Source: CAZSBB01 sp964605235 (GTDB taxonomy: Bacteria > Planctomycetota > Phycisphaerae > Phycisphaerales > Phycisphaeraceae). From it: DNA of 64,000 bases. The stretch is taken from contig CAZSBB010000026.1 in assembly GCA_964605235.1 (NCBI GenBank), positions 32,429 through 96,428 on the forward strand, read 5' to 3'. Under the pieces are notes generated by a model. That model made no database searches and was not told the DNA's origin. It saw only the letters and a list, made by a program, of their open reading frames with translations. Each line of letters starts with the position of its first letter. The first letter of the stretch is position 1. This document shows positions 6,684-14,444 of this stretch, piece by piece. The translations under genes were made by a program, and so were the position numbers.

Positions 6684-9585
6684 GCGTGACCACCAGCGTG
6701 CCGTCGGCTTCCATTTCCTGCGTCAGCGTCTGCTCCGACCACGCCGAGCGCACCTGCTTGATGTCACTGGCGCGGGGCAGCGTGATGCGCAGGTTCTCCA
6801 CCGGCGACAGTTCGGTGATGTTGCTGGTGCGCGAACGTCCATCGACTTCGCGCACGCGCTGACCCGCCACGCGATAACCCCAGTTGAGCACCATCAGGCC
6901 GCGTTTCCCTTCCGGGCTGACGATGCGCCGCAGTTCAATATTGTTTTGATCGCACCACGCCGGCCTTTCGGTGGCGTGCAGCGCCACGCCGGCGGACAGG
7001 CTGCGCCAGGCGTCCACCACATCGCGGCGCATGTCGAAGTCGCCATCACGCTGGGGCGCGGTGTATTCCAGGCCGGCAAACACGCCCAGCAGCACCACCT
7101 GCCCGGCGCCGTGGCGATGCCGCAGCGCGGCCGCGCCGCCGTCGGCGTAGCGCGCCAGCACCTGAGCCGCCGGCGTGGGCAGCAGCACCTCACGCCCCAC
7201 CACCGGTTGCGCCTGCTGCTGCGCCAACGCGCCCTCCGTGAAGCTGACCATCGCCGTCTCCGGCACCGGCGTCAGCGGCGCGTGATTGTCATTGAACGGC
7301 TGCAAGCGCGTCGCGCCGTACAGCGTGACGTTCTTCCACATCTCCACCGGCTGACGACCCGTGACGCCGAGCCTGGCGTACAGGTCCGTCAGCGGCTGAT
7401 TGGCTTCATCGCGCGCCAGCGCCCCGGCATGCAGCACCAGCGTGCCGCCGGCTTCCACCCACGCGAGCAACTTCTCCGCCGCCGCCCGGGGAAAATTCGG
7501 CCCCAGCAGGTAGACCACCCGATAGCCTGACAGATCGTTCTGCCGCACCATCTGCTGATCCAATGGATCCACCGGCACGAAGCTGTGCGTCAACGCGGTG
7601 TAGGTGAACTTGGCGTCCTCCCAGGCGGCGCGGCCGGCGTTGTCTCCGGTCAGTTGCATCCACACTTCACTGGCGCGCGGCTTGATGATCGCCGTCTGCG
7701 CCGGAAACGCGGCGCGACTCTCCCACAACACCTCCTCGGCGGCGCCCAGCAGCCGCGCCGCCTTGCTGGTCAACGCCAGCGCGGAGGGATTCTCGGAAAA
7801 GCTGTCGCCCTTGGCGTAATCCGGCCCGTAGGTGTACCAGAAGATCATCCGCGCCCCGCGACCGGCGGCCGCCAACGCCCGCTGCACCGGAGCGCCGCGG
7901 TGCGGCTTCACATACAACCCCAGCGCCATCTGCTGCTCGGCGCTCATCATCCGCCCCACATCCAGCAGATAGCTGTCCCAACTCCAGATGCGCGGATCGC
8001 GGTTGCTCGTCTCGTGACAGAAGCCGTTGTCCGCCAGCCGGTAGAAGTCGAAGAAATCCAGGCTGTGTCCGCCCAGCAGAAAGTTGTTCCCACGCAGGGC
8101 GTAGGTGTACAACCAGGGTTGTCGCGCAACTGGAGTGTCGGTCTGCCCGGCCGCCAGCGCCGCCTGCTTGCGGGCATTGGCCTGGGCGACGGCGTCACGC
8201 AACGGAGTGAAAAGCTGAGCGCTGGCGTGATTGATGAACAGCCGGCTGTGGTAGGCGTTGAGCGCAGCCTGCGGATCGGTCAGCCAGGGCTTGTCTCCAG
8301 CTTTGTCCCAGATGTTCAGCGGAACCACCTGTTCCCAGTCGGCAGCCCCCAGATCGTGGGGCGAGCACCCCTGGGCGCGCACATAGTCGCGGTAAGCCTG
8401 GATGCAGCGTGGACAACTGGACAGGTGGGCTTTGCCCTGGGCACTGCGATCAACCACCGCGCCGATTTCGTCTTCGGTCAGCGACCAGATTTCGCCATAG
8501 GGTTGCGCGAGCATCGCCAGGGTCTGGGCGATGATTTCCTGCTGCCGCGCCGGCACGCCCGGAGCGTAGGGGCAGCCGGCGTCGGGATCATTGGCGCGTC
8601 CCTTGACAAAGTGGGGCACCGGGTAGCCGCCGTTGGGATCGCCCGCCACGCGCCGCATCTGGTCAAAAGGCGCTGTGCCCTGTTGAATCTGCTGTTCAAT
8701 GAGCCAGGACGCGCCGCGCAGGCCGTTGACCCCCAGTTCGCGCACGTTCTGCACTTCGACGCCGGCGATCGCCAGGTCGGTGTAGCGGATGCCAAAGTAG
8801 ATTCCCTGCCCGTGGCCGTTGAGGTCGGTGAGGATCGCCAGTTGGCGCGGCAGCGGTCGGCCGGCCCAGGGCAGGGCGCGGAGGGTTTCGTCGCGCTGCT
8901 GGGCGTAAGCCAGCAGATCGCAGCAGCCCTCCAGAAACGCCGGGGTGATCGGTTCGTTGCTCGCGCCCAGCAAGCGGAACGGGAACACCAGGCCCACCGT
9001 GCCCCCTTCCGGGCCGGCGGCGGTGAGGCGTTTGAGCGTCTGGTCGCCGCGGAGCAATTCAAACTCGAACCGCACCTGGCGCGACTGTCCGGTGCGATGC
9101 CGGTAGTTGCCGTCCACGGTTTCGCCGTTCTTGCCCGCGGTGATGGTCAGGAACAGGATGCTCGGCGTGGCTCCGCGCACCATGGAGCGCAGCGCCAGCG
9201 GACGCGACCATTCGCCCACGGTGAAGCGCGGATCGCGGGATTCCTCCAGTTTCACCTTCGGCTTGCGGGCGCCGGGTTTGTCCGGGGGCGCGTCCAGATC
9301 TACCCCCATGGGCGTGAAGGAGCCGCGCGTCACGTTGCCGCCCAGTCCTTCCCCGCCATAGCGCCAGTTGATGGCGAACGGCTCGACGGGCTCGATACTC
9401 GTCACGCGCGCCCGCAACAGCAGGTCATCAGGCAGCGACCAACTGCTGGTGACGATCAGCTTGTCAATCTGGGCTTCTTCATCGGGAACGTCCGCCGCCG
9501 GCGCAGCCTGCAGCCACGACGACAGCATCAACAGCAGAACCAGCACCAACCCCCGCACACTGCGACGCACTTCCAGGCACTTCAT
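6643..9585 (-). CDS. Large secreted beta-galactosidase-like protein
   Basis: 980 residues with a signal peptide (VRGLVLVLLLMLSSWLQA). No single catalytic motif is clear. Residues of about 300-620 look like a TIM-barrel hydrolase with a Cys pair (LSSCPRCIQAYRDYVRAQG), DFFDFYRLADNGFCHE and MIFWYTYGPDYAKG. Residues of about 650-880 resemble the GATase-like trimerisation domain of GH42 beta-galactosidases (YRVVYLLGPNFPRAAAEKLLAWVEAGGTL, then GAGQVVLLGVFAGLEY). The rest is beta-sandwich. Its ATG overlaps the stop of the GH36 gene (ATGA at 9582-9585), so the two are translationally coupled. Its last 11 codons are duplicated downstream in the repeat block. GH42-like is my best guess; the substrate is unknown. 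Confidence 0.7.
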   Translation of the reverse strand: MKCLEVRRSVRGLVLVLLLMLSSWLQAAPAADVPDEEAQIDKLIVTSSWSLPDDLLLRARVTSIEPVEPFAINWRYGGEGLGGNVTRGSFTPMGVDLDAPPDKPGARKPKVKLEESRDPRFTVGEWSRPLALRSMVRGATPSILFLTITAGKNGETVDGNYRHRTGQSRQVRFEFELLRGDQTLKRLTAAGPEGGTVGLVFPFRLLGASNEPITPAFLEGCCDLLAYAQQRDETLRALPWAGRPLPRQLAILTDLNGHGQGIYFGIRYTDLAIAGVEVQNVRELGVNGLRGASWLIEQQIQQGTAPFDQMRRVAGDPNGGYPVPHFVKGRANDPDAGCPYAPGVPARQQEIIAQTLAMLAQPYGEIWSLTEDEIGAVVDRSAQGKAHLSSCPRCIQAYRDYVRAQGCSPHDLGAADWEQVVPLNIWDKAGDKPWLTDPQAALNAYHSRLFINHASAQLFTPLRDAVAQANARKQAALAAGQTDTPVARQPWLYTYALRGNNFLLGGHSLDFFDFYRLADNGFCHETSNRDPRIWSWDSYLLDVGRMMSAEQQMALGLYVKPHRGAPVQRALAAAGRGARMIFWYTYGPDYAKGDSFSENPSALALTSKAARLLGAAEEVLWESRAAFPAQTAIIKPRASEVWMQLTGDNAGRAAWEDAKFTYTALTHSFVPVDPLDQQMVRQNDLSGYRVVYLLGPNFPRAAAEKLLAWVEAGGTLVLHAGALARDEANQPLTDLYARLGVTGRQPVEMWKNVTLYGATRLQPFNDNHAPLTPVPETAMVSFTEGALAQQQAQPVVGREVLLPTPAAQVLARYADGGAAALRHRHGAGQVVLLGVFAGLEYTAPQRDGDFDMRRDVVDAWRSLSAGVALHATERPAWCDQNNIELRRIVSPEGKRGLMVLNWGYRVAGQRVREVDGRSRTSNITELSPVENLRITLPRASDIKQVRSAWSEQTLTQEMEADGTLVVTLPKLEEADVLLLE

Positions 9586-11456
9586 GGATGGTGAATCTCC
9601 GTCAGACCGCCGGGCAACACCGGCAACGAACCACCGGGCTCAAGTGTCAGCGTTCGTTCATCCTGCAGTTGCAGGCGATAGTCGAACAGCCGCAGCCGCG
9701 CCGGGCGGGCCTGCGGCAGCAGCGGGTACAACTGCGTGCGATCCGTGCCGTTGAGCAGGTGCACGATCTCCCCTTCCGGCAGCGGCACTTCCGTCGCACC
9801 CATCACCGCCGCCAACCACCATTGCGCAGGTCCTCCCCCCTGCCAGACTTCCAGCTTGCGGCCCAGCGGGCGCCGCCGCGACTGGAACAACGCCCGTTGC
9901 TGCCGGTAGAACCCCAACCAGGCGGCGAGCACCTGGCGCTGCGCGGCGCTCAGGTCGGGCAGATTCATGCTGAAGGTCGGCACGCCGCCCGCCAGGGCTT
10001 TGATCATCATCAGCGCCAGCGCGATTGGACGAGTGTGAATGCTGGTGACCAGCGGATCGACATGCACGCACTCGGCGAACGCCTGGGTGTAGCCGCAGCG
10101 CTGGAGATTGGTGTCCATGTCATAAGCGGTGTCGCCGGCGCGGACCATGGTGCCGTGGCGGATCAGCCGGGCGTTGCCGTAGTCCTGCTTCAGTTCCAGC
10201 AGCGCCTGCGGATTGGCCGCGCGGGCGGCTTCCCACTGCGCCGCCATCAGCGCGTCGAGCGCCGCCACCGGGTCGGCGATGTCGTGGTCATGCGTGGTGC
10301 TGGTGCAGGGCTGGGGGCTTAAGCAGTTGAACAGGTCCACCTTGAGTCCGTCGATGCCGAACTGCTCAAACAGCCGACGGGTTTCCGCCTGCACGTACGC
10401 CCGCACCTGCGGACAGGCGGGGCAGAGCTGATGCAGTCCGTTGACGGAGAGGAAATCGCCCGTGGCGTCGCGCATGAACCAATGCGCCAGACGTTGGGCG
10501 ACTTTGCTGGTGGGGGCAACGCACAGCGGCGCATGCCAGAGCAAGAATTTGAGCCCCTGCTCCTGCACCTGGCGCACCAGGCGCGGCAAGTCGGCAAACT
10601 TGGCGGCATCGGCGGCATAATCACCATGGTTGATCGGGCGCGGGCCGTCGTCATCCAGCCCGGGTCCAAACCAGCCGTCGTCGAGGATGAGCGCGCCCAT
10701 GCCCAGCTCTTTCGCCAATCGAGCGTTGTCCAGCACGCGCTGGTCGTTCATCTGCGCGGAGGGGAAGGCCGTCCATGTACACCACACCGGCTCCCACGCC
10801 GCCGAATGCCGGGGGTAGAGCAGTTCCTCGCGCTGGCGGATGAGGTCGGTGTAGTTCCGCAGCGCGGTGAACCAGTGGTCGGCGGTGGTGCTGACGAACA
10901 GGTCAAGCTCGATCTGCTCATCGGCCGGTTCGGGATGGGTCCAGGCAAACGCCAGCGCCAGGTGCTGATCGCCGCCGATCATGGCTTTGCGTTGACTGAT
11001 GCCCGGCAGCAGGCGACGAATGGTGACCGCGCCGGGGACATTGAGCAATCCCACCGCCAGCAGAAAGGCGCCGGCTTCGTCGTTGACGGCAAAGAACGGA
11101 TGGCCGGCGTTGGCGGCGGTGATCTGGAATTGCGGGGCGCGGATGTCGAGCGCTTTGGGCGAGTTGACGTAATGCCGGCCGCAGTCGGGGATCACCACGC
11201 CGCCGTAGTTCAGCAGCGGCAACTGCACGATGCACTGCAATTCCACCGCGCCCACCGGCTGCCCGTCCGGCCGGGTGAGCGTCACCCGTCGGCTGTCGTC
11301 TTCGGACACCGACCAGTCGGCGCGCCAGGCGTCGGCCTGATGGACATCGCACCAGGAGCCGTCGGCTTCCCGCAACTGCAGACGCAGACTCAGCAACCCA
11401 TCATCCGCAGGCGGCAGTTTCGACAGCAACGGCGGCGACGAGGAAGTGGTGGTCAT
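9582..11456 (-). CDS. Alpha-galactosidase-like GH36 family enzyme
   Basis: 624 residues from ATG 11456, which has GGAG about 9 bases upstream; 20 extra in-frame codons upstream lack support. The GH36/GH-D layout is clear: a beta-sandwich N terminus to about residue 200, then a barrel with ALILDDGWFG (LDDGW at 258-262) and DGLKVDLF, whose Asp374 fits the nucleophile in the K-x-D motif. RAGDTAYD (about 439-446) is a candidate acid/base region. There is no signal peptide, so it should act in the cytoplasm on imported oligosaccharides, unlike its two secreted neighbours. It is downstream of the regulator (gap 64 bp) and coupled to the next gene. Confidence 0.85.
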   Translation of the reverse strand: MTTTSSSPPLLSKLPPADDGLLSLRLQLREADGSWCDVHQADAWRADWSVSEDDSRRVTLTRPDGQPVGAVELQCIVQLPLLNYGGVVIPDCGRHYVNSPKALDIRAPQFQITAANAGHPFFAVNDEAGAFLLAVGLLNVPGAVTIRRLLPGISQRKAMIGGDQHLALAFAWTHPEPADEQIELDLFVSTTADHWFTALRNYTDLIRQREELLYPRHSAAWEPVWCTWTAFPSAQMNDQRVLDNARLAKELGMGALILDDGWFGPGLDDDGPRPINHGDYAADAAKFADLPRLVRQVQEQGLKFLLWHAPLCVAPTSKVAQRLAHWFMRDATGDFLSVNGLHQLCPACPQVRAYVQAETRRLFEQFGIDGLKVDLFNCLSPQPCTSTTHDHDIADPVAALDALMAAQWEAARAANPQALLELKQDYGNARLIRHGTMVRAGDTAYDMDTNLQRCGYTQAFAECVHVDPLVTSIHTRPIALALMMIKALAGGVPTFSMNLPDLSAAQRQVLAAWLGFYRQQRALFQSRRRPLGRKLEVWQGGGPAQWWLAAVMGATEVPLPEGEIVHLLNGTDRTQLYPLLPQARPARLRLFDYRLQLQDERTLTLEPGGSLPVLPGGLTEIHHP

Positions 11457-11520
11457 GAAGAACTGCTCCGAACAAAAAGGAAAAGGGCGAACCGACCAGC
11501 AGGCGATCCGCTGCACGGGC

Positions 11521-12603
11521 TTACGCCGGGGGCGGGCCGCTGCTGTCGCGGATGATCAGCGTGCCGGTGATTTCCCGGCGCACGGCCCGGGCGCGGCCGG
11601 CGGGCAGCATCTGGCGATGCGCCCACTGCGCCGCTTCCTGGGCGAGTTCCAGGAAGGGATGGCGCATGACGGTCATCGGCACCGGCGCCAGCGCCGCATA
11701 CTGCGGATGGTCGCCATAGGTCACCACGCTGATGTCGTCGGGCACGCCCAGCCCGCGCTGGAGGAAGTGGCTGACCAGCACCGCGCCGGCGTGGTCGTCG
11801 TTGGCGATGACCGCGGTGGGCCGGGGCTTGAGCGCCAGAATCTGCTCCGCCAGCACATGGGTGTCGGTGTCGGTTTTGCCCGGCTCGCTGAGAATCCAGT
11901 GCCGCACGGCCGGGTCGCGCCAGCGCTGCAGCGCCCGTTCAAAGCCCGCCACCTTGCGGCCAAAGCCCGTCGCCAGACAGATGCGGCGATGCCCCAGTTC
12001 ATACAGGTAATCCGCCAGTTCCACGGTGGCGCGTTCGGTGTCGGTGGTGATGTAGTCCCCCTTGGGCTGACGCGATTCGATCAGCAACACCGGCAACCCG
12101 CTGCTCTTGAGCTGGGTCATGCACTCAGACATGTTGAAGTCCGCGCGGTGCGGGGGAAAGATCAGCAGACAGCCCGGCTGGGAGCGTTCCATCTGCTGCA
12201 GGGCGGCGTCGAGATTGCGCTCGGTGGGGGCGACGGCGTAGACCATGGCGTGATCGAGCCTGGCGAGTTCCTGCTGGAGCAGGTCGATCTCGTAGCTGAA
12301 GACGATCGCCGGGTGCAAGCCGATTTTGATGAAGCCGACGGTGCGCCGTTCCACTTCCACCACCGGCTGGCGTTCGCCTTCATCGGTGACAAACGCCCCG
12401 CTGCCATTGACGGTGCGGATGAGCCCGCGGCGGCGCAACTGGGTGAGCGCTTTCTTGGCGGTCACATCGGCCACGGCGAAGTGTTCGCAGATCTCGCGGA
12501 TGGAATAAATCCGCTGTCCGGGCCGGAAATCGCCGGTCTCGATCTGTTCTTCGATTCGCCGGGCGACCTGGGCATACAGCGGCATGAGTTTGCTGGCAGG
12601 CAT
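11521..12603 (-). CDS. GntR/LacI-type transcriptional regulator
   Basis: 360 residues from ATG 12603, chosen because GAGGTGA lies 6 bases upstream. Residues of about 1-70 form a GntR winged helix (LYAQVARRIEEQIETGDFRPGQRIYSIREI...), here with the order GntR wHTH then a LacI-type periplasmic-binding-protein sensor of about 280 residues (VGFIKIGLHPAIVFSYEIDLLQQEL, PTAVIANDDHAGAVL, DISVVTYGDHPQYAAL). Such proteins bind sugars and control carbohydrate genes. It heads the leftward run of GH36, beta-galactosidase-like and DUF4838 genes and diverges from two pseudopilin-like genes. A motif shared with another regulator covers its own transcription start region, which suggests autoregulation. Confidence 0.9.
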   Translation of the reverse strand: MPASKLMPLYAQVARRIEEQIETGDFRPGQRIYSIREICEHFAVADVTAKKALTQLRRRGLIRTVNGSGAFVTDEGERQPVVEVERRTVGFIKIGLHPAIVFSYEIDLLQQELARLDHAMVYAVAPTERNLDAALQQMERSQPGCLLIFPPHRADFNMSECMTQLKSSGLPVLLIESRQPKGDYITTDTERATVELADYLYELGHRRICLATGFGRKVAGFERALQRWRDPAVRHWILSEPGKTDTDTHVLAEQILALKPRPTAVIANDDHAGAVLVSHFLQRGLGVPDDISVVTYGDHPQYAALAPVPMTVMRHPFLELAQEAAQWAHRQMLPAGRARAVRREITGTLIIRDSSGPPPA

Positions 12604-12621
12604 GCTGTCACCTCGAAAACA

Positions 12622-12663
12622 ACCTAGGTGCATTTATCGTACCCAGGCGGAACCGTAATGCAA
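12622..12663 (-). promoter_or_regulatory. Promoter and operator-like site of the cluster 1 regulator
   Basis: On the minus strand TTGCAT (12663-12658), 16 bp, TACGAT (12641-12636). Immediately downstream, around the expected transcription start, lies ATGCACCTAGGT (12633-12622), whose last 8 bases are a palindrome (ACCTAGGT). The same 12-mer with one change (ATGCACCTACGT) lies upstream of the GntR-type gene at 43704-44786. The 10 bases ATTTATCGTA (12632-12641) also recur at 57616-57625, upstream of the third GntR-type gene. Confidence 0.45.
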
Positions 12664-12787
12664 TACCTTCGGCGACAACTCCGAAGAAATTCGCATTATC
12701 CCCTGTATTTGCTGTCAATCTGCCGGGCATGATCTGGCGCCGCAATTCCACGGTGATCATGAGCCGGCTTGACCTTGGTTTTTTTTG

Positions 12788-12816
12788 TTGACATTGCCGT
12801 TATGTGAAACTAGCAT
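12788..12816 (+). promoter_or_regulatory. Near-consensus sigma-70 promoter for the pseudopilin-like genes
   Basis: TTGACA (12788-12793), 17 bp spacer, TAGCAT (12811-12816), with a run of T just upstream. Transcription would start near 12823, about 25 bases before the ATG at 12849, which has AGGA 8 bases upstream. One of the strongest promoters visible in the window. Confidence 0.75.
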
Positions 12817-12848
12817 GAATCCAGATCGAATCACCCAGGAACACAGCC

Positions 12849-13613
12849 ATGACGCAGGCCCACCACCGCCGGGGACGCGCCTTCACGCTGATCGAACTGC
12901 TGGTGGTCATCAGCATCATCAGCGTGCTCATCGCCATCCTGTTGCCGGCGCTGGGCAAGGCGCGGGAGCAGGCGCGGCGGACCGCCTGCAGCGCCAACGT
13001 GCACAGCTTTCTGGTCGCAGTGCATGTCTACGCTCAGGATTTCCAGGACGCCCCGCCCGCCGCAGCCGCCTATTACAGCGATGGTGACGCATACTACGGC
13101 CGGTATGTCTTTAACAATGTCGTCCGCTATGCCATGGCGACGCAGTACCAACTCGCCAACGCCAAGACCTGGATCTGTCCCTCAGGCATGGACCCGGTGC
13201 GCCACAAGCTCTGGGGCAGCTATGGGCAAAACTACGTCACCCTCGACGGGACCAGCTACAGCAACAATCTTTCGCAAACCTCTTATGGGTATCTGATCGG
13301 GCTGGGCTTCAACAGCGTCAACAACTACGGCCCCACGCAGGACAACCTGACCGACAGCAAAGTGGAAAAGCTTTCGCTGGCGCGCCGCCCCTCCCAGCGC
13401 ATCGCCTGGTGGGATGCGATTGTGCCCGATGGCGTGGGGAAGACGCCCCTGGTCACCTGGTATGCGTCCGCCAACAATCACTTCACCGGAAATCTGGTGC
13501 CTGAAGGCGGCAATTACGGGTTTGTCGACGGTCACGCCGAGTGGCGCGCCGTCCGTTGGGGTGACAACATGATTACCGCCGGCGCGGGCCAGTTCATCGC
13601 CATCGCCCGCTGA
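12849..13613 (+). CDS. Pseudopilin-like secreted protein (prepilin-type N terminus)
   Basis: 254 residues. A short basic leader (HHRRGRA) is followed by FTLIELLVVISIISVLIAIL, a class III (type IV pilin-like) signal cut before Phe by a prepilin peptidase and methylated, then a long N-terminal helix. The C-terminal region ends with YGFVDGHAEWRAVRWGD, the DGH-type motif common in the large pseudopilin-like families of Planctomycetota, Lentisphaerota and Verrucomicrobiota. The middle has few conserved residues. It is presumably assembled in, or anchored to, the inner membrane facing the periplasm. It diverges from the sugar regulator and is followed 44 bp later by a paralogue. Confidence 0.88.
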   Translation: MTQAHHRRGRAFTLIELLVVISIISVLIAILLPALGKAREQARRTACSANVHSFLVAVHVYAQDFQDAPPAAAAYYSDGDAYYGRYVFNNVVRYAMATQYQLANAKTWICPSGMDPVRHKLWGSYGQNYVTLDGTSYSNNLSQTSYGYLIGLGFNSVNNYGPTQDNLTDSKVEKLSLARRPSQRIAWWDAIVPDGVGKTPLVTWYASANNHFTGNLVPEGGNYGFVDGHAEWRAVRWGDNMITAGAGQFIAIAR

Positions 13614-13657
13614 TTGCCTGCATCCTCACCTGCCTGCCGCGAACGGAGTCGTCCGAC

Positions 13658-14422
13658 ATGTTCATCGAGCGCGTGCATCAGTTTGCTGACAAAACCCCAC
13701 CGCAGTTCGCCCGAACCGCTTTCACGCTGATCGAACTGCTGGTGGTCATCAGCATCATCAGCCTGCTCATCGCCATTCTGCTGCCGGCGCTGCAGAAAGC
13801 CCGGCAGAGCGCCATCCGGCTGCAATGCCTCACGCAACTGCGCAGCATCGGCCCGGCGGTCGCCAACTATGCCGGCGACTTCAAAGGCTATGGCCCGCCC
13901 CACAACTTCACCACCAATTCCAATGGCACCAATGCCAACTGGCGCACCGGCGGAGCCGCCACCGTGGATCAACCGCTGCTCACCGGCCTGGATCCGTACT
14001 TCGGGTATACCACCGGCACCGCCGACAGCAGCAAGTTCTACTTCCGAAATCGCGGCTGCCCGGATTACCAGCGCGGGGTCCAGTCCCACGATTACGCCTT
14101 CACCTGCAACCACTACATCCTGGGCATGGTCAACACCAACAGCCGGGACTCCTGGTTCAATCTCGACAGCCCCCGCGTCAAGCCCAGCGCCACCATGCTG
14201 TCCGTGGAACACAATCGTCAGGAAATCAACGGCACCACCACCGCCCCCAGCCTCAGCGGCACCCTGTTTGATGTCCCCCGCAGCGGCGGCGGCTACAACC
14301 AGTTCGGCCGCCATCAAGGCGAAGGGCTCAACTTCCTCTACGTCGACGGCCACGCCGCCTTCCTGCGCTACGACGACAGCATCGCCAACTTCCCCGACCT
14401 GCCGATTCTGCGGCCCAACTGA
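13658..14422 (+). CDS. Pseudopilin-like secreted protein (paralogue of the preceding gene)
   Basis: 254 residues. The prepilin signal is AFTLIELLVVISIISLLIAI after about 24 leader residues, longer than in the preceding gene. The C terminus has GRHQGEGLNFLYVDGHAAFL, close to the H-X9-DG signature (here ten residues between His and Asp). GGAG lies 9 bases before the ATG. The first 50 residues are almost identical to the neighbour but the rest diverges, so the pair is an old duplication or two family members. Expression probably comes from the promoter at 12788. It converges with the heparinase-like gene 22 bp away and no terminator hairpin is visible between them. Confidence 0.88.
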   Translation: MFIERVHQFADKTPPQFARTAFTLIELLVVISIISLLIAILLPALQKARQSAIRLQCLTQLRSIGPAVANYAGDFKGYGPPHNFTTNSNGTNANWRTGGAATVDQPLLTGLDPYFGYTTGTADSSKFYFRNRGCPDYQRGVQSHDYAFTCNHYILGMVNTNSRDSWFNLDSPRVKPSATMLSVEHNRQEINGTTTAPSLSGTLFDVPRSGGGYNQFGRHQGEGLNFLYVDGHAAFLRYDDSIANFPDLPILRPN

Positions 14423-14444
14423 TCGTCCTGCTCGTGTGGCGAAC

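Noticed and set aside
7585..9594. 669-codon plus-strand frame over the 980-residue gene
   Set aside because: Same reason; the minus-strand gene has a signal peptide, an operon context and coupled start codons.
14423..14444. Terminator between the pseudopilin-like and heparinase-like genes
   Set aside because: Only 22 bases lie between the two convergent stops and no hairpin forms there.
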